Notes under the pieces: model-generated | What the model was told of the DNA's origin: nothing | Database searches by the model: none | What the model saw: only the letters and a program-made list of their open reading frames with translations | DNA from: Paenibacillus sp. FSL R5-0341 | Lineage (GTDB): Bacteria; Bacillota; Bacilli; Paenibacillales; Paenibacillaceae | Length of the DNA: 64,000 nucleotides | Assembly: GCF_037975235.1 (NCBI RefSeq) | Contig: NZ_CP150241.1 | Coordinates: 4,588,001-4,652,000, forward strand | Direction of reading: 5' to 3' | Shown here: in pieces, positions 35,547 through 44,673 of the stretch | Numbering within the stretch: the first letter of the stretch is position 1 | Layout: the number at the start of each line of letters is the position of its first letter | Translations under genes and position numbers: made by a program

Positions 35547-35849
35547 ATGCCAGCTCTTGCGAAAATTCAAGCTTTAAAAGAACAAATGCCCAAAGAATAC
35601 CAAAGTATTTCCCACTTTGTGGAACACGCATTGGAGTCCATTGATACTCTGGTCGAAGAACATCGGAAGTACGTAGCTGCACAGGCATTATACGGCGATA
35701 AAATCGTTGGATCGGAAGAACGCTTGTACAGAGAAACCGTACTTGATGTTAGAGCACAGTTGTTGATGACTCTTGAGAAAACCGTAGAAGATCTGTTGCA
35801 CAAAGGCGACAAACACTGGAACAAACACTTTAAGGATGGCGTGGAGTAG
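35547..35849 (+). CDS. Unknown conserved-looking 100-residue protein
   Basis: I do not recognise this protein. It begins MPALAKIQALKEQMPKEYQS and is largely helical and charged, with no cysteines, no signal peptide and no membrane segment. Helices of the pattern FVEHALESIDTLVEEHRKYV and LYRETVLDVRAQLLMTLEKTV suggest a small helical bundle. GAGGTG is six bases before the ATG at 35547; a GTG at 35538 and an ATG at 35541 are less well placed. A strong terminator follows directly, so it is a single-gene unit. Confidence 0.7.
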   Translation: MPALAKIQALKEQMPKEYQSISHFVEHALESIDTLVEEHRKYVAAQALYGDKIVGSEERLYRETVLDVRAQLLMTLEKTVEDLLHKGDKHWNKHFKDGVE

Positions 35850-35880
35850 TTTTTATATTTCTTCTACACTTTGAAAAAAT

Positions 35881-35937
35881 GGCCCGTTTTCCGATATTCT
35901 CCCTTCTGGAGTGTAACGGAAAGCGGGCTTTTTTTTG
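35881..35937 (+). terminator. Terminator of the 35547 gene
   Basis: GCCCG-TTTTCCG pairs with CGGAAAGCGGGC, followed by eight T residues. Confidence 0.85.
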
Positions 35938-36114
35938 TGCTGTACTGGGCTGTGCTGTATTTTGCAATCAAATGAAGTGAGGAATCCCTGTCATCTCGAT
36001 CAGAATAAAAATTGTTTTACTTATTTTCCTCCAACCTCTGTATGTTAAAATATATCAACTACCTTAACCTATCTTTTGTTAATATAGTTATTCAAGATGG
36101 AGGTCAATATTCAA

Positions 36115-36567
36115 ATGACAAACACCCATAGAATCAATAGGCCGCGCGGAAAAATACTTGCAGCTTTATTAACTGCAATTGTGATTTCACTTGTAATGGG
36201 GATATATCACTACGTTCCCTTGGATGAAAGAATAGAGAATACTCACTATTATTCATTCGGGTATAAATTTACGGTTGGCTTATTGATTAACCTCGCTATT
36301 TTACTTTTCTTAATTACACCACTTTCTATATTGGTTGATGGGTTACTTTTATACAGAAAAAAGGATAATACGCATATGAGATTGCTCGTTGCTATTGCCG
36401 CATATGCTCTATTAGGTTTCATAGGTGGAATCATCTACTCGATATTTACACGTAACTTCAATACTTTTTCCGCTCAGACTATCCACATTGTTGTATGTTC
36501 TCTTGTCTTTTTAACTTCCCAGTTGGTATTAAATCGGAGTTTTCTTCACTCATCTTCACACCGATAA
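36115..36567 (+). CDS. Unknown membrane protein, four predicted membrane segments
   Basis: A 150-residue protein that I cannot name. Four hydrophobic segments are visible: LAALLTAIVISLVMGIYHYV, FTVGLLINLAILLFLITPLS, LLVAIAAYALLGFIGGIIYS and IHIVVCSLVFLTSQLVL in order, with short basic loops. GGAGG lies 11 bases before the ATG at 36115; an ATG at 36097 precedes the ribosome site and is unlikely. The local DNA is more AT-rich than that of its neighbours, which hints at an acquired gene. It converges on comEC, 15 bases away. Confidence 0.65.
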   Translation: MTNTHRINRPRGKILAALLTAIVISLVMGIYHYVPLDERIENTHYYSFGYKFTVGLLINLAILLFLITPLSILVDGLLLYRKKDNTHMRLLVAIAAYALLGFIGGIIYSIFTRNFNTFSAQTIHIVVCSLVFLTSQLVLNRSFLHSSSHR

Positions 36568-36582
36568 ATAGATCGCGTGCCG

Positions 36583-39456
36583 TCACTCAACTCCAAACAA
36601 CTTGTATCGAACATCAATCTTCCCATCTTTCACTCTCATCTGGACCTCACCCATCTGATCCGTCCGATAAATATCTGACCCGGTAGCTTCCAGACGTTCC
36701 ATCACTCCTGGATTGGGATGCCCATATGTATTGTTAACTCCTGCAGATATCACGGCGGTTTTGGCATTCCAGTATTGGAGCCAGGCTTCGGTGGACGACG
36801 TTTTACTACCATGATGAGCCACCTTTAATACGTCAATGGAGATAGATGATGATGCTGAAAGATCATTTGAATTGTCCTGCAACGGGCGTGTAAGTACCCT
36901 TTGTACAACTCCCTCTGTAACTCCAATATCTACACCTTTCTGTTCAAACTGGGCCGCTAATGAGCCATCTTGAATCATATAGAGCAGGTCCTGTTCGGCA
37001 GCAGCATCCATATCGCCAGTAAACAACATGGAAGTCCCAGCCATGTCTAACAAAAAGACAACGGAATCATGATTTTGGTGTTCAGACACAGGCAAACTAC
37101 CCGATACATTTACATCCACATGTGCCAGATCTGGAGCTATAAAATGTAGACTCGTCTCTTTATCAGCCTTATAGGACATGCCCTGCTGAATGGCGTATAG
37201 AGGAATTTTGCGTTCCATGGCTGTGTCCAGTAATTTATCAAAGTTTTCTTTACCACTGGTTGTGCCATTAAACATGAAACGTTTAACCGGAATCTGTTCC
37301 AGCACAGCCTGTAGTCCTCCGGCATGATCCTGATCTGCATGCGTTACAATGACAGCGTCCAGTTGATGTATACCTCTCTTTTTCAATAAGGGAACAACCA
37401 CCTTGGCTCCTACCTCATACGGATCACGCCTTGTTTTCCATGACTGTTCATTGTTCCCAAAGCTCACCGTTCCCCCACCATCCACCAAAATGTGTTTGCC
37501 TTCCGGGGTTGTAATCAATGTACTGTCCCCTTGCCCAATATCCAAAAACTGCACGATGCCAGCTCCAGCAGGCTTCGGAGTCTGGTATGCCCACCACAAT
37601 CCAGCAATAAAGCTGAGCGCGAGCAACCCACACAACCATTGCTGAGCTTTACTCATTCGTTCATGTGCATAATATCCGGCACCTCGTGCGGTAAACGCAC
37701 TTGTATACTCCGGCCAGGCTATACTGGCTCCTAATGTCGTTAAAGAAGTTTCTTTTTCACCTACACGGTTCTTACCTTGATCCTGTGCCACGGTAGACAT
37801 CGAAGAGCGAATGCCCACATTTCCCATTGAAACTGGAGGTTGTCGCCTCACAAGAGGAGCCGTCTCCTCCTCAATAGACGCTGTTTCTCGCTGCTCACCA
37901 TTGCCACGATACAATAGGTAGAGTAAGGCATACAACACAGCATAGTATGCGGCAATCCATAACAAGGAAGGTGTCGCCCAGATCAGCACAAAACCTGGCA
38001 GGCTGTTCATCCACTCCACGCTTACAAATGTCAGTTGGTTCAGTTGAATCGCTATCCATGCGAGGGGTTTCGCCAAAGGAACCCATATGAATGACAATAG
38101 CATGGCGACCGTCCCTAGAGGTAATACAATAGCACTGATCAAAGAAACCAGCAGAAAGTTAGCCACAAATGAGAGTAAGGAAAACTGGTTGAAATACAAA
38201 ATGGTTACTGGGAACGAAATCAACTGAGCGGTCACCGTAACCGATGCTGTTGCAGCCAGAGATTTAGGCCAATTACTGAACAGTCGATTAATCAATGGCA
38301 TATAGATCATCAAACCTGCGGTCACGAGAAAGGATAACTGAAAGCTGACGCTCAGCAAAAAGTACGGGTCCCACCACATCATCAGTAATGCTGCTGCACT
38401 AATCATCTGAAGGCCGTCTCTCGCGAGACCACGACGTGCCATATACAGACCAATCATGGACATAATTCCTGCACGAATCACTGAAGGTGATCCACCGGAT
38501 AGCAGTACATAAGCTGGCACCAGGATCAGAACAATCGTGAGTGCCGTCTCTCTGGTAAGCCTTAACCAAGATAGAATGAGTAGCAGCGAAGCTACATATA
38601 CAGCGACATGGGTTCCAGAGATTGCTAGAATATGCGTTAGACCCAGTTGTGAAAAATGACCATAGGTGCCTGGATCGATATCATTAGCTATCCCGATAAT
38701 CAGACCCTTCATATATCCTGCATGAGGCTCAGGAAATAACTGCTCAACCGCCGAACCCAACGTATGCCTCGTCCAATCCGTCCATCGTAGTACGTTAAAT
38801 AGTCCAAGCCCTTCAGGGGGAGCTGCTGTAACTGAACTGGCTCCCTTCACTTTGAACAACCAGTGTATGTGCAATGTTCGCAAATAACTCCGATAATCAA
38901 ACCCGCCAAAGTTCCTGGCTTCTCCAGGAAGGGCAAAAGAACCATTGAGCGTGATTGAATCGCCCCTCTTCCAGCCTGCTGCTACCTGTTGTTCTTCTTC
39001 CTCCACCAGTCTGACTTGCACCATTAATTGTTCATCTATTTTGAATACAGATGATGCTGTCAGATCTGTATCTGCTGATGAATCCGATAAGGGCAATATT
39101 GAAGACATCTGTATCTTAAAGTCTGCCCGATCTCCATCAATGCGTACATTTGACACAAGCTCACCCTGAATTTCGGCTGCCAAACCGTCCAACTCTCTAG
39201 CAGAGATATGAGTAGTCTCGGGCAGTCTGCTATGATTGCGTGCATCATTCCATTCCCAATGTGCAGCACCTCCAATAAAGGCAGTGAGTAAAAATAAAAT
39301 GGACCATCCACGAACATCAATGAAACGAAGTAAAAGTGGCAGACACGCCAGCGCTCCAATCATTCCCCAGATCAATGTCCAGCCTGTTAAAGCACATGCC
39401 ATCCCGCTACCGCATAACCAGCAAATCGTAAAGCTTAGCAAAGGTCTACCTTTCAT
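36583..39456 (-). CDS. comEC: DNA internalization channel ComEC/Rec2
   Basis: Inner-membrane channel for transformation DNA. The 957-residue protein has N-terminal membrane helices and an OB-like DUF4131 domain (residues about 1-200), the Competence domain with GLTHILAISGTHVAVYVASL and many helices (about 230-530), and a C-terminal metallo-beta-lactamase domain with DIGQGDSTLI, VTHADQDHAGG (near 707), LFTGDMD and VAHHGSKTSS (near 884). This last domain is thought to degrade the incoming complementary strand. An unusually long linker (about 530-610) joins the two parts. A terminator hairpin lies between comEB and this gene. Confidence 0.95.
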   Translation of the reverse strand: MKGRPLLSFTICWLCGSGMACALTGWTLIWGMIGALACLPLLLRFIDVRGWSILFLLTAFIGGAAHWEWNDARNHSRLPETTHISARELDGLAAEIQGELVSNVRIDGDRADFKIQMSSILPLSDSSADTDLTASSVFKIDEQLMVQVRLVEEEEQQVAAGWKRGDSITLNGSFALPGEARNFGGFDYRSYLRTLHIHWLFKVKGASSVTAAPPEGLGLFNVLRWTDWTRHTLGSAVEQLFPEPHAGYMKGLIIGIANDIDPGTYGHFSQLGLTHILAISGTHVAVYVASLLLILSWLRLTRETALTIVLILVPAYVLLSGGSPSVIRAGIMSMIGLYMARRGLARDGLQMISAAALLMMWWDPYFLLSVSFQLSFLVTAGLMIYMPLINRLFSNWPKSLAATASVTVTAQLISFPVTILYFNQFSLLSFVANFLLVSLISAIVLPLGTVAMLLSFIWVPLAKPLAWIAIQLNQLTFVSVEWMNSLPGFVLIWATPSLLWIAAYYAVLYALLYLLYRGNGEQRETASIEEETAPLVRRQPPVSMGNVGIRSSMSTVAQDQGKNRVGEKETSLTTLGASIAWPEYTSAFTARGAGYYAHERMSKAQQWLCGLLALSFIAGLWWAYQTPKPAGAGIVQFLDIGQGDSTLITTPEGKHILVDGGGTVSFGNNEQSWKTRRDPYEVGAKVVVPLLKKRGIHQLDAVIVTHADQDHAGGLQAVLEQIPVKRFMFNGTTSGKENFDKLLDTAMERKIPLYAIQQGMSYKADKETSLHFIAPDLAHVDVNVSGSLPVSEHQNHDSVVFLLDMAGTSMLFTGDMDAAAEQDLLYMIQDGSLAAQFEQKGVDIGVTEGVVQRVLTRPLQDNSNDLSASSSISIDVLKVAHHGSKTSSTEAWLQYWNAKTAVISAGVNNTYGHPNPGVMERLEATGSDIYRTDQMGEVQMRVKDGKIDVRYKLFGVE

Positions 39457-39491
39457 TCATCCCGTCTCCTTCATTTCACCCGATGAACGCA

Positions 39492-39530
39492 GAAAAACCC
39501 CCGGAAAGCCAATTCAGGCTTGCCGGAGGT
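39492..39530 (-). terminator. Hairpin terminator between comEB and comEC
   Basis: Minus strand: AACCTCCGGCAAGCC pairs with GGCTTTCCGGGGGTT around a 6-base loop, followed by TTTC. It lies about 30 bases after the comEB stop. Confidence 0.75.
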
Positions 39531-39559
39531 TCTCCCTCGCGTATTCGACCATATTCACA

Positions 39560-40081
39560 TTAATTGCTCACAGTCATCATCGTTTCCCGCGGGGGCTGAT
39601 AATTCTCCAGTCTGCGGAACGTTATGCCCTTCTGTTGCATCATGTTGGTAACCTTACCGGTATCTTTAGGATAAGAACGATGAAAGACGATTTCTGTAAT
39701 TCCACTATTCGCCAGCATATTTGCACATGTCCAGCAAGGTTCGTCGGTCACATACACAGACGAGCCTTCACGGTCAATTCGATCTGTGAATAAAAGCAAA
39801 TTTTGCTCCGCATGGATTGTGCGAATGCAGCGTTGCTTTTTGACCATTTCTTCCCGACCATCGGTCACGACCAACTCATATTCTTCTGAAATCATGCAAC
39901 CAGCTTCAGAACAATCCGGGACGCCGGTGGGTGCACCATTATAGGCTGTTCCCAGCAGTTTCTTTCCCTGAACAAGAACGGAACCTACGTGACGACGCGA
40001 ACAGCGGGAACGGGTCGAGACCATATATGCAATGTCCATAAAATACGTGTCCCAGTCCTTGCGTACCTCTACTGTACTCAT
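39560..40081 (-). CDS. comEB: ComE operon protein 2, dCMP deaminase
   Basis: Cytidine/deoxycytidylate deaminase family enzyme, 173 residues, converting dCMP to dUMP. The zinc motifs are HAEQN (near residue 90) and PCWTC (near 113-116), with SRRHVGSVLV and GTAYNGAPTGVPDCSEAGCM in the N-terminal half. Although in the competence operon, ComEB of B. subtilis is reported not to be needed for transformation itself. GGGAGG precedes the ATG. It lies 39 bases after comEA. Confidence 0.94.
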   Translation of the reverse strand: MSTVEVRKDWDTYFMDIAYMVSTRSRCSRRHVGSVLVQGKKLLGTAYNGAPTGVPDCSEAGCMISEEYELVVTDGREEMVKKQRCIRTIHAEQNLLLFTDRIDREGSSVYVTDEPCWTCANMLANSGITEIVFHRSYPKDTGKVTNMMQQKGITFRRLENYQPPRETMMTVSN

Positions 40082-40120
40082 GCTGCTTTCCTCCCGCTCA
40101 ACAAAATTTTTATTCTAATA

Positions 40121-40756
40121 TTACCGGATCTGCACATACGGTGCCATCTTCTCCAGCATCTTCATGCCGATTCCTTTGACCTTCGTCAGATCACTAACTT
40201 TCGCAAAAGGACCATGTGCATTCCGATAGTCCACAATGGCTTGAGCTTTCTTCTCCCCAATTCCGGGAAGCTCCGTAAGCTTGGAGACAGGTGCCGTATT
40301 GACATCAATCTTGCCATTGTCGCCAGATTCTTCACGAACTACAGGTGGATTACTGTTCAAAGCCGTCTCGGAGGTAACCGAAGGATTCGAATTCGTACTT
40401 TGCGCAACTGGTTCAATCGAATTTGAGGTGTCCGGTGGATTAGCATCCGTCTGACTTGTAGTTTGAACTCCCGAATTACCTTCAACTGAAGCGCTCGCAT
40501 GCTCTTTCGACTTATCTGCCTTTGCATCATTCCCAGTCTGCATTTCACTTGCATCCGATCCTGAAGATGCTCCTGTATTGCCCTGAACCGAAGTAGCCGA
40601 CAGTACAGCAGGGAGTTCCTGCTCTATCGTCGGCTTCTCGGTGCCGAGCTGCAAGGGTTCCCAGCCACTAGGTGGTTGTTCACTTTTGCCCGACCATAAT
40701 ATAAGTATACTTCCAACCACCGCAGCAGCAATGGTCAGTCCTTTATTCCATCTCAT
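40121..40756 (-). CDS. comEA: DNA-binding competence protein ComEA
   Basis: Membrane-anchored receptor for transforming DNA. The 211-residue protein starts MRWNKGLTIAAAVVGSILILWSG (membrane anchor), continues with a long Ser/Asn/Thr/Gln-rich linker, an SLBB-free middle, and ends with the helix-hairpin-helix domain: IDVNTAPVSKLTELPGIGEKKAQAIVDYR in pieces, then FAKVSDLTKVKGIGMKMLEKM. A typical ComEA has an SLBB domain between anchor and HhH; here the linker seems unstructured instead. The ATG at 40756 was chosen for the AGGTG seven bases before it; the frame extends to 40852. Divergent from comER. Confidence 0.9.
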   Translation of the reverse strand: MRWNKGLTIAAAVVGSILILWSGKSEQPPSGWEPLQLGTEKPTIEQELPAVLSATSVQGNTGASSGSDASEMQTGNDAKADKSKEHASASVEGNSGVQTTSQTDANPPDTSNSIEPVAQSTNSNPSVTSETALNSNPPVVREESGDNGKIDVNTAPVSKLTELPGIGEKKAQAIVDYRNAHGPFAKVSDLTKVKGIGMKMLEKMAPYVQIR

Positions 40757-40942
40757 TCTTCCACACCTCTCCCTGAATTCAAAATTATTCATTTCGAACA
40801 CGGGCGGTGCTTCCGAACCGTTGAACTTTTCCTGATGAAACAAGTTATGCATTTTTCATGTCATGTGAAACAGGTCCTCACGCATAGAATAGAGGGAATG
40901 AACTGCGCCAGTACCGTAAAGCATGAAAGGAGGCCTGAAACA

Positions 40943-41788
40943 ATGAAGGTTGGATTTATCGGAACCGGCAGCATGGGCAGCCTGCTGATCTATGCCCTGA
41001 TCCAATCGGGTGCACTCGAGCCCCGGCAGATCGCCGCCAGCAATCGAACCCCGTCCAAAGTACGTCAGTTATCCCTCCGTTACCCCGGTCTGCATGAATC
41101 CCAGAGCAATCGGGAAACGGTGATCCGAAGCAATATCATCTTCCTGTGCGTGAAGCCGCTTGAATTCAAACATGTCATTGACGACATCCTGCCTGTCGTG
41201 AATCCCAATCATATAATTGTCTCGATCACCAGTCCCGTGCAGCTGCGACATCTGGAATCTTCACTTCCTTGCAAAGTCTCCAAGGTAATTCCCAGCGTCA
41301 CACACCAAGTCGGCAGTGGAGCGTCCCTCTGCATACATGGCGAACGAATGACCAGTGAAGACCGCGCTGTGTTGGAAAGTCTGCTCAGTCATATAGGCAG
41401 GCCGTACCAGGTGGATGAAGCCTGTACAAGAATCACATCCGACTTCTCCAGCTGCGGACCTGCATTCATTTCGTTCTTTTTGGAACAGTGGATCGAAAGT
41501 GCCGTCAAGCTGACAGGCATCAAAAGGGCAGATGCCTGCGCTCTGGCTGGCGAGATGCTTCTGGGAACAGGCAAGCTGCTCACCGAAGGAGGATACACGC
41601 CGCAAGAACTTCAAGCTCGTGTCGCTGTACCTGGCGGTATTACCGCTCAGGCACTTGCACTGCTGAAGGTTAGTCTCGACGGTGTTTTCGACAATCTGAT
41701 CCACACGACACATGACAAATATGATGAAGATTTGTTAAAGCTGGATGAACTATTCCGAGCCGGTGAGATTAACCGGCAACAATATTAA
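40943..41788 (+). CDS. comER: Late competence protein ComER (pyrroline-5-carboxylate reductase family)
   Basis: NAD(P)-binding protein related to ProC, of unclear role; it is divergent from comEA as in B. subtilis. The 281-residue protein starts MKVGFIGTGSMGSLLIYALI with the dinucleotide-binding glycines, contains IIFLCVKPLEF and SITSPVQLRHLE, and the C-terminal helical part CGPAFISFFLEQWIESAVK, GGITAQALALL. AAAGGAGG precedes the ATG at 40943. Its 3-prime end overlaps the 3-prime end of leuS by 20 bases on the opposite strand. Confidence 0.9.
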   Translation: MKVGFIGTGSMGSLLIYALIQSGALEPRQIAASNRTPSKVRQLSLRYPGLHESQSNRETVIRSNIIFLCVKPLEFKHVIDDILPVVNPNHIIVSITSPVQLRHLESSLPCKVSKVIPSVTHQVGSGASLCIHGERMTSEDRAVLESLLSHIGRPYQVDEACTRITSDFSSCGPAFISFFLEQWIESAVKLTGIKRADACALAGEMLLGTGKLLTEGGYTPQELQARVAVPGGITAQALALLKVSLDGVFDNLIHTTHDKYDEDLLKLDELFRAGEINRQQY

Positions 41789-44213
41789 CGAGTTTGCCTG
41801 GAACGGCAATGACCTTGCGAATGGTCTTGCCTTCCAGCGCCTGCTTAACAGGTGCCAGCTCCATCGTAAAGTCCTGCATACCCTGTGCATCCAGATCCTT
41901 CGCGATCGTAGCACGGGTTACGATTTTACCGTTTACCTGAACAACGATTTCTACTTCCGCATCCACTGTCATGGACTCATCATATTCAGGCCAAGCCACG
42001 TAAGAGATGCCACCTTCATGACCCAAACGGCTCCACAGTTCCTCTGCCATATGCGGTGCCAGTGGTGACAACAACTGCACAAAGTTCTCCATCGCTTCAC
42101 GAGGCAGTGTATCGGCTTTGTATGCATCGTTGATGAAAATCATCAGCTGGCTGATAGATGTGTTGAAGCGCAGGTGTTCCAGATCTTCCGTAACTTTTTT
42201 GATCGTTTTGTGGGCAGTCCGTTTGAACTCATCCGTTCCACCGTCCACCGTAATCTTGTCATTGATGGCTCCTGTGTCTTCGTTAATGAAGAGACGCCAT
42301 ACACGTGACAGGAAGCGGTGCATGCCTTCAACCCCGTTTGCATTCCACGGTTTTGTCGCTTCCAATGGTCCCATGAACATCTCGTACAGACGCAATGTAT
42401 CTGCACCGAATTCATTGACAATTTCATCGGGATTGATAACATTACCACGGGATTTACTCATTTTCTCATTATTTGTGCCCAGGATCATACCTTGGTTAAC
42501 AAGTTTATGGAAAGGCTCTTTGGTATCGACAACACCCAGATCATACAGCACTTTATGCCAGAAACGAGCGTATAGCAAGTGAAGTACTGCGTGCTCTGCT
42601 CCACCAATATACAGATCAACTGGCAGCCATTGCTGCTGTTTCTCCTTGGAGATCAGTTCCTTGTCATTGTGCGGATCGATAAAGCGCAGGTAATACCAGC
42701 AGCTACCCGCCCATTGTGGCATGGTGTTGGTCTCACGACGTGCCTTCATTCCCGTTTCCGGATCTACTGTATTTACCCAATCCGTAACATTCGCCAGTGG
42801 TGATTCTCCAGTACCCGAAGGTTTGATCTGGTCGATATCAGGCAACAGCAGTGGAAGTTGATCCTCCGGTACTGTTTTCATCGTTCCGTCTTCCAGATGC
42901 AGAATCGGGATTGGTTCACCCCAGTAACGCTGACGGCTGAACAGCCAATCGCGCAGACGATAGGTCACTTTCCCTTGTCCTTTGCCGTTCTCTTCCAACC
43001 AAGCAATCATCTTGGCAACCGCTTCTTCATTGTTCAGTCCGTTCAGGAAATCGGAATTCACATGCGCGCCATCACCAGAATATGCCTCTTGTGTAACGTC
43101 TCCACCTTGAATAACCTCAAAGATATCCAGACCGAACTGCTTCGCAAATTCCCAGTCACGTGCATCATGACCCGGAACAGCCATAACCGCACCTGTACCG
43201 TAACCTGCAAGAACGTAATCAGCAATCCAGATCGGCAGTTTCGCGCCATTAACGGGATTGATTGCATAAGCGCCGGTGAATACACCTGTTTTGTCTTTGG
43301 CCAAATCTGTACGTTCCAGATCACTCTTACGAGAAGCCTGCTCCTGATAGGCCTGAATCGCTTCACGTTGGTCATCGGTTGTAATCGCTTCTACCAACTC
43401 ATGTTCCGGAGCAAGTACTGTAAAGCTCGCACCGAACAATGTGTCCGCACGGGTAGTGAACACCTTGATGACTTCCTCGCGACCCTCAATGGCAAAAACA
43501 ACTTCTGCCCCTGTGGATTTACCAATCCAGTTACGCTGCATATCCTTGATGCTTTCAGACCAATCCAGCTCTTCCAGGTCTTCCAACAGGCGCTCTGCAT
43601 ACTCGGTAATTTTCAGGACCCACTGGCGCATCGGTTTACGTACAACCGGATGTCCACCGCGTTCACTTTTGCCATCAATAACCTCTTCATTAGCCAGTAC
43701 CGTTCCAAGGGCTTCACACCAGTTAACTGCGACTTCATCCACATAAGCCAAGCCTTTATTGTACAGCTGGATAAATATCCATTGCGTCCATTTATAGTAT
43801 TCAGGGTCCGTTGTGCTGATCTCACGATCCCAGTCATAAGAGAACCCGAGAGATTTGATCTGGCGACGGAAATTGTCAATATTGCGGAATGTAATATGCC
43901 GTGGATGTTCACCTGTATCCAGTGCATGCTGCTCAGCAGGCAGACCAAAAGCGTCCCAACCCATTGGGTGCAATACATTGTAACCGCGCATACGTTTATA
44001 ACGAGAAATTATATCCGTTGCCGTATATCCTTCCGGGTGGCCTACGTGCAGACCTGAACCGGATGGGTAAGGGAACATATCCAGTGCATAAAATTTTGGC
44101 TTAACTGGGTCCTCACCCGTTTTAAACGTTTTGTTTGCATCCCAGTATTGCTGCCAACTTTTTTCCATGACTTGTGGCTGATAGCCGTGTTTCGGCTGGT
44201 TATTCTCACTCAT
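41769..44213 (-). CDS. leuS: Leucyl-tRNA synthetase
   Basis: Class I synthetase charging tRNA-Leu. The 814-residue protein has the HIGH motif as HVGH in YPSGSGLHVGHPEGY (near 50-62), the CP1 editing domain (T-rich VFTTRADTLFGASF near 240), the KMSKS motif in NNEKMSKSRGN near 584, and a C-terminal anticodon/zinc-free domain. It is preceded by a T-box leader with a Leu specifier codon and a good promoter. It lies outside the B. subtilis late-competence arrangement, between comER and the yqeM-type gene. Its end overlaps comER by 20 bases. Confidence 0.97.
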   Translation of the reverse strand: MSENNQPKHGYQPQVMEKSWQQYWDANKTFKTGEDPVKPKFYALDMFPYPSGSGLHVGHPEGYTATDIISRYKRMRGYNVLHPMGWDAFGLPAEQHALDTGEHPRHITFRNIDNFRRQIKSLGFSYDWDREISTTDPEYYKWTQWIFIQLYNKGLAYVDEVAVNWCEALGTVLANEEVIDGKSERGGHPVVRKPMRQWVLKITEYAERLLEDLEELDWSESIKDMQRNWIGKSTGAEVVFAIEGREEVIKVFTTRADTLFGASFTVLAPEHELVEAITTDDQREAIQAYQEQASRKSDLERTDLAKDKTGVFTGAYAINPVNGAKLPIWIADYVLAGYGTGAVMAVPGHDARDWEFAKQFGLDIFEVIQGGDVTQEAYSGDGAHVNSDFLNGLNNEEAVAKMIAWLEENGKGQGKVTYRLRDWLFSRQRYWGEPIPILHLEDGTMKTVPEDQLPLLLPDIDQIKPSGTGESPLANVTDWVNTVDPETGMKARRETNTMPQWAGSCWYYLRFIDPHNDKELISKEKQQQWLPVDLYIGGAEHAVLHLLYARFWHKVLYDLGVVDTKEPFHKLVNQGMILGTNNEKMSKSRGNVINPDEIVNEFGADTLRLYEMFMGPLEATKPWNANGVEGMHRFLSRVWRLFINEDTGAINDKITVDGGTDEFKRTAHKTIKKVTEDLEHLRFNTSISQLMIFINDAYKADTLPREAMENFVQLLSPLAPHMAEELWSRLGHEGGISYVAWPEYDESMTVDAEVEIVVQVNGKIVTRATIAKDLDAQGMQDFTMELAPVKQALEGKTIRKVIAVPGKLVNIVAG

Positions 44214-44257
44214 CTATTGTTCCTCCTTCAGGTTATTCGCTTTATCTTTAATTGCAA

Positions 44258-44308
44258 CAAAAAAACCTCAGCATCCCGTAGCGTTTGCAGCGCTAGGGAC
44301 GAGAGGTT
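44258..44308 (-). terminator. T-box terminator of leuS leader
   Basis: AACCTC and GAGGTT arms with the extended TCCCTAGCG / CGCTACGGGA stem, followed by TTTTTTTG on the minus strand. It is the OFF structure of the leuS T-box riboswitch. Confidence 0.85.
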
Positions 44309-44555
44309 GAATTCCCGTGGTACCACCCTAGTTAGCGGACGAACGTGCTTCGTCATCCACTCCCTTTGGACCTGTAACGGCGGTTAACCGATGCGGATTT
44401 CCATTCCTGAACCCAAGCTTTATACAAGCAGGTTAAACAGAATGGTGTAATCACCGCATTTCTCCAAGGCGAGTTCGCAAATCACTGTCAACCGGCTTGC
44501 ACCAACCGCCGGCTCTCTGTTATGTACAGGAATTACTACTAATCCTTATCATCGA
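44258..44555 (-). ncRNA. T-box riboswitch, leucine-specific (leuS leader)
   Basis: The leader senses uncharged tRNA-Leu and lets transcription proceed into leuS. The conserved T-box core AGGGTGGTACCACG is at 44316-44329 (minus), the terminator follows at 44258-44308, and Stem I lies upstream. In the GAACTCGCC sequence of Stem I the specifier codon is CTC (Leu) at 44471-44473, followed by the usual TGGAG-type motif. Stem I boundaries are approximate. The remainder of the 44214-44673 gap holds the promoter and the end of the following gene region. Confidence 0.92.
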
Positions 44556-44578
44556 AATATGTATACAATATCGGGACC

Positions 44579-44607
44579 ATTATATAAAAAAGCAAGCCCA
44601 AAGTCAA
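44579..44607 (-). promoter_or_regulatory. SigA promoter of leuS leader
   Basis: Minus strand TTGACT (44602-44607), 17-base spacer, TATAAT (44579-44584). Nearly consensus. Confidence 0.85.
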
Positions 44608-44673
44608 TATTACACGTGATAATTGCCATCTTGGAGAACACAGTTCGAACCGTTCCATAACACTAGTTGTTAT

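Noticed and set aside
42858..44057. Plus-strand frame of 399 codons antisense to leuS
   Set aside because: Shadow of a highly conserved gene; no ribosome site and unlikely composition.
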